NCBI GenBank assembly: GCA_009785885.1
Contig: WQUE01000074.1
Coordinates: 1-6,843 of the forward strand
Length of the DNA stretch: 6,843 bases
Reading direction: 5' to 3'
Source of the DNA: Actinomycetes bacterium
GTDB lineage: Bacteria > Actinomycetota > Actinomycetes > Propionibacteriales > Propionibacteriaceae
This document shows, one piece after another, positions 1 through 6,400 of the stretch. Position numbers and translations under genes: made by a program. The notes under the pieces were generated by a model. It did not search any database. It was given only the letters and a program-made list of their open reading frames with translations, and was not told the DNA's origin. The number at the start of each line of letters is the position of its first letter. Position 1 is the stretch's first letter.

Positions 1-344
1 ACGGTGCGCAGATCCTGGTCGTCCAGTCGAGCAACGTCACGTTCGCGGGCACGTTCCAGCCGTCCCAGCAGTTCCAGATCACGCGCGTGCGCGCCATGGA
101 GCTGGGGCGGGAGATCGTGGTCTCCACCACGGCGTCCCTCTCGGGGCTGATCGACGCGCAGGGCCGCATCCTCGACCGCACGACCGAATGGACCGCGGCC
201 GCTGACACCTACCAGGTGCCGGAGCGCACCACCATCACCCCGGCGGTACGAATCGGACCCGTCTTCGGGGTCGTCGCGGCCGCGCTCGGCGGGCTGGCCG
301 TTGTCGCCGGGGCGATCCGCCGGCGGCGGAGCGAGGCGTACTAG
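1..344 (+). CDS. lnt: Apolipoprotein N-acyltransferase, C-terminal part (partial)
   Basis: Frame 3 is open from the window edge to a TAG at 342-344, giving about 113 C-terminal residues; the start lies upstream of the window. The product would transfer an acyl group to the N-terminal cysteine of lipoproteins at the outer face of the cytoplasmic membrane. The visible part matches the end of the carbon-nitrogen hydrolase domain of Lnt: a hydrophobic strand (ILVVQSSNVTF), then QQFQITRVRAMELGREIVV, corresponding to the family's RA-E-GR helix, and then GLIDAQGRIL. A hydrophobic segment follows (GPVFGVVAAALGGLAVVAGA), probably the last membrane helix, ending in an RRRR positive stop. The catalytic Glu, Lys and Cys normally lie further upstream and cannot be checked. 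The following mannosyltransferase gene supports the call, because lnt and ppm are adjacent, or fused in mycobacteria, in actinobacteria. Here they are separate genes. Confidence 0.86.
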   Translation, partial: GAQILVVQSSNVTFAGTFQPSQQFQITRVRAMELGREIVVSTTASLSGLIDAQGRILDRTTEWTAAADTYQVPERTTITPAVRIGPVFGVVAAALGGLAVVAGAIRRRRSEAY

Positions 345-347
345 ACT
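342..347 (+). promoter_or_regulatory. Possible -10 element for ppm
   Basis: TAGACT fits the actinobacterial TANNNT -10 pattern and overlaps the TAG stop codon of lnt. A start point would fall near 353-355, leaving a leader of about 45 bases before ppm. No convincing -35 is visible 16-18 bases upstream, so this is a weak call. If real, ppm could be transcribed independently of lnt. Confidence 0.25.
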
Positions 348-398
348 GAGCCCAACGGGAGGCCGCGGGCGCCCCAACGAAGCGCGAGCAGGAGCATC

Positions 399-1211
399 AT
401 GTCCGATCACAGCACGCCGGGACGTGTCCTGGTCATCATTCCCACCTACAACGAGGCTGGCAACCTGGAGCGAATCGTCGGACGCGTCAGGGCGGCCACG
501 CCGGCCGTGGAGGTCCTGGTCGCCGACGACAACTCGCCCGACGGCACCGGCGCGATCGCCGACACGCTGGCCGGCAATGACGCCCAGGTCCACGTCATGC
601 ACCGCGCGGCGAAAGAGGGCCTGGGAGCCGCCTATCTTGCCGGCTTCCGCTGGGGTCTGGACCACGGCTACGACGTGCTCGTCGAGATGGATGCCGACGG
701 ATCGCACTCACCGGAGCAGCTGCCCAGCCTGCTGGCTGCCCTCGGGGAGGCCGACATGGTCAAGGGTTCCCGCTGGATGAAGGGCGGCAGCGTCGTCAAC
801 TGGGACAAGAAACGCGAACTGTTGAGCCGCGGCGCGAACATCTGGATCCAGGCCGCCATGGACCTGCCCGTCCACGACGCGACCGGCGGCTACAACGTGT
901 TCACCGCCGACATCCTGCGCCGCATCGACCTCGACGACGTCGCGTCGCGCGGTTACACCTTCCAGGTCGACATGACGCGCCGCGTGCTGGAGGCGGGTGG
1001 CGTCGTCGCCGAGGTGCCGATCGAGTTCTGCGAACGCGAGGTGGGCGAGTCGAAGATGAGCGGCGACATCATCCGTGAAGCCATGATCCGGACGGCCCGA
1101 TGGGGAGTCGAACGCCGCGGGGAGGAACTCACGCACGTCGCCGGACAGATCGCCGGCAGCGTCGCCCCACTCGTCGACAAGATCAAGGCGGCGCGGGCGA
1201 ACGCTCAGTAG
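399..1211 (+). CDS. ppm1: Polyprenol monophosphomannose synthase (GT2, DPM1-like)
   Basis: This 270-residue GT-A fold glycosyltransferase of family 2 should move mannose from GDP-mannose to polyprenyl phosphate on the cytoplasmic side of the membrane. The resulting lipid-linked mannose donor serves lipoglycan and protein O-mannosylation. Visible motifs are IIPTYNE (13-19), VADDNSPDGT (41-50) for nucleotide binding, the metal-binding DADG (98-101), KGSRW (122-126), TGGYNVF (162-168) and EREVGESKMS (212-221), all in DPM1 order. No membrane helix is seen, so it is the soluble catalytic type. The ATG has AGGAG at 390-394, 4 bases upstream. lnt ends 54 bases before it, and the two may be co-transcribed. 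In mycobacteria the equivalent enzyme is a fusion of Lnt-like and Ppm domains; here the domains are on separate genes. The last 25 or so residues are a nonconserved-looking tail. I am confident of the family and fairly confident of the acceptor. Confidence 0.93.
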   Translation: MSDHSTPGRVLVIIPTYNEAGNLERIVGRVRAATPAVEVLVADDNSPDGTGAIADTLAGNDAQVHVMHRAAKEGLGAAYLAGFRWGLDHGYDVLVEMDADGSHSPEQLPSLLAALGEADMVKGSRWMKGGSVVNWDKKRELLSRGANIWIQAAMDLPVHDATGGYNVFTADILRRIDLDDVASRGYTFQVDMTRRVLEAGGVVAEVPIEFCEREVGESKMSGDIIREAMIRTARWGVERRGEELTHVAGQIAGSVAPLVDKIKAARANAQ

Positions 1212-1236
1212 GGGCTACCTCGGAGCGGCTCAGTAG
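1203..1236. repeat. 9-bp direct repeat at the ppm/rbpA convergent junction
   Basis: GCTCAGTAG occurs at 1203-1211 and again at 1228-1236. The first copy encodes the last two residues and stop of ppm. The second copy carries, on the other strand, the rbpA stop (TGA, complement of 1230-1232). Only 18 bases lie between the two genes and no stem-loop with a T-run is visible, so I call no terminator here. Confidence 0.5.
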
Positions 1237-1568
1237 TGGACGGTGTTGCGCACCTCGTCCAAACGCTCGGCGAGCAACTCCTCCAACTCGGGGATCGTGC
1301 GGCGTTCCCGCAGCATGTCCCAGTGGGTCCGCGGAGGCTTCGCATCCTTCGCCTCGGGTTTGGTGCCATCGCTGCGGTGCGCCATCGCCCCGCACCGCGG
1401 GCATTCCCATTCGGCGGGCAAGTCGGCCTCGATCGCGAACGTCACATCGAAGTGATGGCCGGCCGGGCAGTCGAAGTCGATGATCTGGCGGGCCGCGAAC
1501 TCGATGCCCTCTTCGTCCTCGAAGCTCTTCGCCCCAAGCCCCATGCCTCGCAACGCGCGATCCGCCAC
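1230..1568 (-). CDS. rbpA: RNA polymerase-binding protein RbpA (zinc-binding type)
   Basis: RbpA binds RNA polymerase together with the principal sigma factor and stabilises open promoter complexes. The 112-residue product has the usual family length. It shows an N-terminal VADRALRGMGLGAKSFE stretch, a core barrel with Cys34, His38, Cys56 and Cys59 (CPAGH...CPRC), and a C-terminal sigma-interaction segment with PPRTHWDMLRERR (78-90) followed by the helix ELEELLAERL. The four ligands match those that bind zinc in Streptomyces RbpA; the Mycobacterium tuberculosis protein lacks them. The GTG at 1568-1566 is chosen over an in-frame ATG at 1631 because GAGGAGG (1581-1575) sits 6 bases upstream and because family members begin at this point. 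The ATG would add 21 residues with no family match. The gene converges on ppm, a neighbourhood also known in other actinobacteria. Two candidate promoters lie upstream, one of SigR type. Confidence 0.95.
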   Translation of the reverse strand: MADRALRGMGLGAKSFEDEEGIEFAARQIIDFDCPAGHHFDVTFAIEADLPAEWECPRCGAMAHRSDGTKPEAKDAKPPRTHWDMLRERRTIPELEELLAERLDEVRNTVHY

Positions 1569-1574
1569 AGTCGA

Positions 1575-1581
1575 CCTCCTC
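1575..1581 (-). promoter_or_regulatory. Ribosome binding site deciding the rbpA start
   Basis: On the minus strand GAGGAGG, a near-perfect Shine-Dalgarno, ends 6 bases before the GTG at 1568. It fixes the rbpA start at this GTG, since the longer in-frame ATG at 1631 has no comparable site. Confidence 0.85.
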
Positions 1582-1607
1582 GTGCTCTCACGTCTGCACT
1601 CCAGCAC

Positions 1608-1635
1608 AACGCCCCGGACCCACCGGATCATTCCC
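1608..1635 (-). promoter_or_regulatory. Candidate SigR/SigH-type (thiol-oxidative stress) promoter of rbpA
   Basis: On the minus strand GGGAAT (1635-1630) is followed after 19 bases by GTT (1610-1608). This matches the GGGAAT-N18/19-GTT class recognised by Streptomyces SigR and mycobacterial SigH. Transcription would begin around 1600-1603, leaving a leader of about 32-35 bases that holds the strong ribosome binding site. From established knowledge, rbpA of Streptomyces coelicolor belongs to the SigR regulon, which makes this placement credible. That the site is used here is inference. Confidence 0.6.
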
Positions 1636-1669
1636 GCCCACGCGTTCCGTCCGTCGAGATGCCCGCAGC

Positions 1670-1675
1670 AGTATA
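1670..1675 (-). promoter_or_regulatory. Candidate housekeeping -10 for rbpA
   Basis: TATACT on the minus strand is a strong match to the actinobacterial primary-sigma -10 (TANNNT). It lies in the non-coding gap just after the phosphodiesterase stop at 1686. The start would fall near 1663, giving a leader of about 95 bases to the rbpA GTG. No good -35 is seen at 16-18 bases, and no TGn extension precedes it. It would give basal expression beside the stress-type promoter nearer the gene. Confidence 0.4.
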
Positions 1676-1685
1676 GCCGGACGGC

Positions 1686-2468
1686 TCAATCCGCCCACAG
1701 GCCGCGTCGCTCCAGCACCGCCTTGAGCCGGTCGATCCGGTTGCTGACCAGGCCGTCCACGCCCGCCTCGATGAGCCGCTCCATCTCGTCTTCGTCGTCG
1801 ATCGTCCACGCCTGCACCTTCAGCCCGGCGGTGTGCGCCCGCGCGATCAACTGCCTCGTCAAGACCGCGACAGGGCGCCCGAGCACACGGCGGGTGACCG
1901 GCACCTGCAGGGCGACGGCCCGCCCGGGCAGCACGCCGCCCAGTCCGGGGATCAGACGGGAGACGATGCCGACGGTTCCCGCCGAGGTCGGCACGCGGGC
2001 CCCCATCAACCACCGGAAGCGCACCAGACGGGCCGAGTTGAATGAGGCCACGCAGACGCGATCCTCGGCGCTGTGACGCCGTATGGCGACGACGAGCGGG
2101 ACGATCGTGTCGTCGGCCTTCATGTCGATGTTGAAGCGGGCACGGGGGAGCGCCTCGAACAGCTCGTCGAGGGTCGGCACCGGCTCGGCGCCCCCGACGA
2201 GATGCTCCCGCAGTTCGGCGAACGTGACGTCCCGGATCGTGCCGTGACGGCCGATGAGCCGGTCCAGCGCATCGTCGTGGAATGCCACCAGAACGCCGTC
2301 CCGTGTCAGATGGACGTCGGTCTCCAGGTAGGTGTAGCCGAGTGACACGGCCCGGCTGAACGCCGCCAGCGTGTTCTCGCACGCGGCGTCGGACGGATCG
2401 ACGTAGCCTCCGCGATGGGCAAACGCGAGGAAGGGGGGAGCGAAGAAGGGGTAGTCGCCGGCGCGCAC
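1686..2468 (-). CDS. Glycerophosphodiester phosphodiesterase family protein
   Basis: The product is a TIM-barrel phosphodiesterase predicted to hydrolyse glycerophosphodiesters to glycerol 3-phosphate and an alcohol. No signal peptide is seen, so it is probably cytoplasmic. Numbering from the GTG at 2468 (260 residues), the catalytic and metal residues are His18-Arg19-Gly20, Glu31 (ENTLAAF), Glu49 and Asp51 (ETDVH), His64-Asp65 (FHDD) and Asp115 (NIDMK). Trp221 (QAWTID) is also in its usual place. The final motif reads GVDGLVSNRID, where most relatives have TDRP. Start choice is open. A TTG at 2486 would add six residues (266 in all), and a stop lies nine codons before the TTG. I prefer the GTG because homologues start close to the PFFAPP segment and CATACT lies 6 bases before it; neither start has a well-spaced Shine-Dalgarno. 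rbpA follows on the same strand after a 117-base gap with its own promoters. The exact substrate is unknown. Confidence 0.9.
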   Translation of the reverse strand: MRAGDYPFFAPPFLAFAHRGGYVDPSDAACENTLAAFSRAVSLGYTYLETDVHLTRDGVLVAFHDDALDRLIGRHGTIRDVTFAELREHLVGGAEPVPTLDELFEALPRARFNIDMKADDTIVPLVVAIRRHSAEDRVCVASFNSARLVRFRWLMGARVPTSAGTVGIVSRLIPGLGGVLPGRAVALQVPVTRRVLGRPVAVLTRQLIARAHTAGLKVQAWTIDDEDEMERLIEAGVDGLVSNRIDRLKAVLERRGLWAD

Positions 2469-2474
2469 GTCCCC

Positions 2475-2480
2475 AGTATG
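2475..2480 (-). promoter_or_regulatory. Possible -10 for a leaderless phosphodiesterase transcript
   Basis: On the minus strand CATACT is followed by the six bases GGGGAC and then GTG (2468-2466). A -10 of this kind 6-7 bases before a start codon is typical of leaderless actinobacterial genes. The first base is C rather than T and no -35 is apparent. If this promoter is used, the upstream TTG at 2486 cannot be the start. Confidence 0.3.
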
Positions 2481-2529
2481 CCGCAAGTCCGAGCGTCCGA
2501 CGCCGGCGTGTCACCTCAGGTGGGCGTGG

Positions 2530-2535
2530 CAGACT
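2530..2535 (+). promoter_or_regulatory. Possible -10 for a leaderless pdxY transcript
   Basis: CAGACT is followed by seven bases and then the GTG start at 2543. No Shine-Dalgarno is visible before this GTG, which favours leaderless translation. A poor -35-like GTGTCA (2508-2513) sits 16 bases upstream. The hexamer departs from TANNNT at its first base, so this remains tentative. Confidence 0.28.
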
Positions 2536-2542
2536 GGCCTGC

Positions 2543-3412
2543 GTGAAACAGATCCTTTCGATCCAGTCCGCGGTGGCCTACGGATTCGCCGGCAACTCGG
2601 CGGCGGTGTTCCCGCTGCGGCGGGCGGGCCTGGACGTGTGGCCCGTCCTGACCGTCACCTACTCCAACCACACGGGGTACGGCGCCTGGCGCGGCCCGGC
2701 GATCCCGCCCGAGGCGGTCGCCGACGTGGTCACGGGTATCGACGAGCGAGGGGTCCTCGCCCAGGTCGACGCCGTCCTGACCGGCTACCAGGGCAGCGCG
2801 GCGATGGGGGAGGCGATCCTCGACGCGGTCGCGCTGGTCAAGCGGCGCAATCCGGGAGCCGTCTACTGCGCGGACCCGGTGTTCGGCGACGTGGGGCGCG
2901 GCATCTTCGTCGCCCCGGGCATCGCCGAGTTCATGCGCGACGCGGTCACGCCCGTCGCCGACATCATGACCCCGAACCTGTTCGAGCTGGGTTTCATCAC
3001 GGGGCTGCCCACGGATACGCTGCCGCAGGCCGTCGCCGCGGCGCGGCGCCTGCGCGAGATGGGCCCCTCGACGGTGCTGATCACGTCCGTGACCGACCCG
3101 TCCGACTCCGGCGACACGATCCGCATGATCGCGATCGACGACACGGGCGCCTGGAGCGTCGAGACGCCGTTCCTCCGCCGGGACGTGTTCGGCTCCGGAT
3201 TCGTCGGCTCGGGAGACCTGACGGCGGCGATGTTCCTCGCCCGGCTGCTGTCGGGCGACGCGCTGCCGGACGCGTTGGCGACGACGGCGTCGATCGTCTT
3301 CTCGATCCTGAAGAAGACCGACGACCTCGGCCTGCTCGAACTCGCCCTCGTCCAGGCCCAGGACGACGTCGTCGCCCCGACCTGGACGTTCGCGGCCACG
3401 CCCCTCGCGTGA
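2543..3412 (+). CDS. pdxY: Pyridoxal kinase, PdxY type
   Basis: This 289-residue ribokinase-superfamily enzyme should phosphorylate pyridoxal with ATP in the cytoplasm, feeding the vitamin B6 salvage route to pyridoxal 5'-phosphate. The length is normal for PdxY. Motifs in order are the N-terminal ILSIQSAVAYGFAGNSAA (4-21), SNHTGYGAWRG (41-51) for substrate binding, GYQGS (81-85), DPVFGDVGRGIFV (111-123), TPNLFELGFITG (143-154) and GSGDLTAAMFLA (222-233). The last carries the catalytic base Asp225 and the anion hole. The start is the GTG at 2543, which places the conserved first strand at residue 4. No Shine-Dalgarno is visible. The gene is divergent from the phosphodiesterase and is followed after 44 bases by hrpA on the same strand, so the two may share a transcript. 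Neighbouring genes do not belong to B6 metabolism, so context adds nothing to the functional call. Confidence 0.94.
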   Translation: MKQILSIQSAVAYGFAGNSAAVFPLRRAGLDVWPVLTVTYSNHTGYGAWRGPAIPPEAVADVVTGIDERGVLAQVDAVLTGYQGSAAMGEAILDAVALVKRRNPGAVYCADPVFGDVGRGIFVAPGIAEFMRDAVTPVADIMTPNLFELGFITGLPTDTLPQAVAAARRLREMGPSTVLITSVTDPSDSGDTIRMIAIDDTGAWSVETPFLRRDVFGSGFVGSGDLTAAMFLARLLSGDALPDALATTASIVFSILKKTDDLGLLELALVQAQDDVVAPTWTFAATPLA

Positions 3413-3442
3413 GGCCTGGGCTGACTGGCGCGCCGGGGATTC

Positions 3443-3449
3443 AGGGGGG
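3443..3449 (+). promoter_or_regulatory. Ribosome binding site of hrpA
   Basis: AGGGGGG ends 7 bases before the GTG at 3457. It supports that GTG over the in-frame GTG at 3490, which has no such site. Confidence 0.6.
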
Positions 3450-3456
3450 TACAACG

Positions 3457-6400
3457 GTGGGCCTGGGGACGGATGCACCCGACCTGCGCGTGGCGTCCGA
3501 CCTGCCGATCGGGGCCCACGCCGGAGCGATCGCCGAGCTGATCGCCCACCACCAGGTTGTGATCGTCGCGGGAGAGACCGGCTCGGGGAAGACAACCCAG
3601 CTGCCGAAGATATGCCTGGCGCTCGGCCGCGGCGCGATCGCCCACACGCAGCCACGCCGGATCGCCGCCCGTAGCGTGTCGGCCCGGATCGCCACCGAAC
3701 TGGGAGTGCCGCTCGGCGGTCTCGTCGGCTACCAGGTGCGGTTCACGCGGGAAGCGACCGCCGAGACGCGTCTCACGCTCATGACCGACGGCATCCTGCT
3801 CGCCCAGATCGGTCGCGACCGGGACCTGCGGCGCTACGACACGATCGTCATCGACGAGGCCCACGAGCGCAGCCTCACCATTGATTTCCTACTTGGCTAC
3901 CTGAAACAGCTCCTGCCCCGGAGGAAGGACCTCAAGGTCGTCATCACCTCCGCCACGATCGACACGGCCCGGTTCTCGGCCCACTTCGACGGCGCGCCGG
4001 TCGTCGAGGTGTCGGGCCGCGGCTACCCGGTCGAGGTGCGCTACCGGCCTCTCGGACCCGACGGCGACCAGGTCGACGGCATCGTCGCGGGGGTGCGCGA
4101 ACTGCGCGAACTCGGCCACGGGCGCGGTGACATCCTGGTGTTCTGTGCGGGGGAGCGGGAAATTCGCGACGCCACCGATGCCCTGTCGGCTCTCCGCCTG
4201 ACGGACCTGGAGGTGCTGCCCCTGTTCGCCCGCTTGTCGACCGCGGAGCAGCAGCGCGTGTTCGCCCCCCATGCGGGCCAGCGTGTCGTCCTGGCGACGA
4301 ACGTGGCGGAGACCTCGCTGACGGTTCCGGGGGTTCGCTACGTCATCGATCCCGGTTTCGCGCGCGTGTCGCGCTACTCGGCGCGGACGAAGGTGCAACG
4401 GCTGCCCATCGAACCCATCTCGCGGGCGAGCGCCGACCAGCGGGCCGGACGGTGCGGACGCGTCGCGCCGGGCGTCGCGCTGCGCCTCTACACCGAGGAG
4501 GACTACCTGGCCCGGCCGGCGTTCACCGAGCCGGAGATCCTGCGCACAAATCTCGCCTCGGTGATCCTGCGCATGGCCGATGCGCATCTCGGCGACATCG
4601 CGACCTTCCCGTTCGTCGAGGCTCCCGAGGTGGCCCAGATCGCCGACGGGTACCGGCTGCTGGTGGAGTTGGGCGCGATCACCCCACCCGACCGGCGCGG
4701 CGACCAGGCCCGGGCCCGACTCACCCCGCGCGGACGCCAGCTGGCCCGCCTGCCGGTCGACCCCCGCCTCGGCCGCATCCTCCTGGAGGCCGCGGACCGC
4801 GGCTGCCTGCGCGAGGCGCTGGTCCTCGTGGCGGGCTTCTCGATTCAGGACATCCGCGAACGTCCCCTCGCGTCGCGCGCCCAGGCCGATGCGCTGCACG
4901 CCCGCTTCGCCAGCGACGAGGCGCTCGCCGCCGCGCTGGGGGAGGCGACGCCGAAACGGCAGGCGCCGGCCCGCCGGGACGCCGTGGACGGTGGCGATGT
5001 GGCGGCGATGCTGCGCCTGTGGGACTACCTGCGCCGCCGCCGCCGCGAGCTGACCGGAAACCAGTTCCGCCGGACGTGCCACGCCGAGTACCTGAACTAC
5101 CTGCGCGTGCGCGAGTGGCAGGATCTGACGGCGCAGTTGCGGGACGTGTGCGCCGAGCTGAAACTCCGGCCCGCCTCCGGGGAGGCCCCGATGCCGGACG
5201 TCCTCATGAGCGTGCTGTCGGGCTACCTGTCGCACGTGGGATTACTCGAGGTCGCGCCTTCCCGCCCGCCAACCGGGGCACGGCGGACCCGCGCCCCGCG
5301 CGAGTATCTCGGCGCCCGCGGCGCCCGGTTCGTGATCAGCCCCGCGTCGGTGCTGGCCCGCCATCCACCGCCGCTCGTGATGGCGATCGACCTGGTCGAG
5401 ACGACGCGCCTGTGGGCCCACGCGGCGGCGAGTGTCGACGCGGCCTGGGTGGAAGAGGTGGGAGCGCACCTGCTGAAACGGTCGTACGCGCAGCCCCACT
5501 TCTCCTCCGATACGGGCACGGTGGTCGCCTACGAGAAGGTTTCGCTCCTGGGGGTTCCCCTCGTCGTGGACCGCCTGGCCGGCTTCGCCGACATCGATCC
5601 GGTCCAGTCGCGCGCGCTGTTCATCCGGCAGGGCCTCGTGGAGCGCGGCTGGACGCCGGGAGTGGGCTCGGCCTGGCGCGACACGCTGGAGCACAACTGG
5701 TGGCTGTGGGGACAGCTGGAGAACCTCGAGGAGCGCACGCGCCGCCGGGATCTGCTGATCGGCGACGACGACCTGTACGCGTTCTACGACGCCCGCCTGC
5801 CTGAGGGCATCGTCTCGGTCGCCGCGATGGAAACATGGGCGCGCGAGGCGCCCTCCGCCACCCGCTCGCTCATGGCCCGCGAGGACGACCTCACGTCCCG
5901 GGATGCCACGTTCCGGCTGGACCAGTTCCCGGACACGTGGCACATCGGCGGGCTCGACCTGCCCGTCGCGTACGTCTTCGCCCCGGGTGCCGAGCGGGAC
6001 GGCGTCACGGTCACGGTGAGGCTGGCCCAGCTCGGGGGCCTGCCGCCCGAGCCGTTCACGTGGCAGGTGCCCGGTCTGCGGGCCGACACCGCGACGGAGT
6101 TGCTGCGCCACCTGCCCAAGGCGGTGCGGACGCGCTTCGTGCCCGCCACCGACGCGGCCCGGCGCGCGCTGGCGTGGCTCGGCGACCACGACGCCGACCA
6201 GACCCGCCCGTTCACGGCCGAGCTGGGCCGGGCCCTCACGGCGCTCACCGGCGAGACCGTCGAGGCGTCCGCCTGGGCACCCCAGGACATCCCGGCGCCG
6301 CTGCAGGTCGGCTTCGTCGTGACCGACGGCGACCGGACCCTCGCCTACGGCAAGGATCTGGCGGCGTTGAAGAAGGCGCTGGCGCCCCGCGTCGAGGCCC

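Noticed and set aside
350..379. CCCAACG repeated 22 bases apart (351-357, 373-379) downstream of the possible ppm -10
   Set aside because: Seven bases of direct repeat in GC-rich DNA is compatible with chance; there is no palindrome or known operator to support a binding site.
1569..1631. 21-residue N-terminal extension of rbpA from the ATG at 1631
   Set aside because: It has no match to RbpA family starts, no ribosome binding site, and it overlaps the predicted SigR-type promoter and leader.
3427..3434. GGCGCGCC palindrome between pdxY and hrpA
   Set aside because: It is too short and GC-biased to be called an operator or terminator; no T-run follows.
2516..3864. Minus-strand open frames across pdxY and the start of hrpA
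   Set aside because: They are antisense to two well-recognised genes and their composition is that of a GC-rich shadow.
4452..5804. 450-codon plus-strand open frame inside hrpA
   Set aside because: It is an alternative reading frame of hrpA, low in complexity and rich in Arg, Pro and Gly; no domain is seen.
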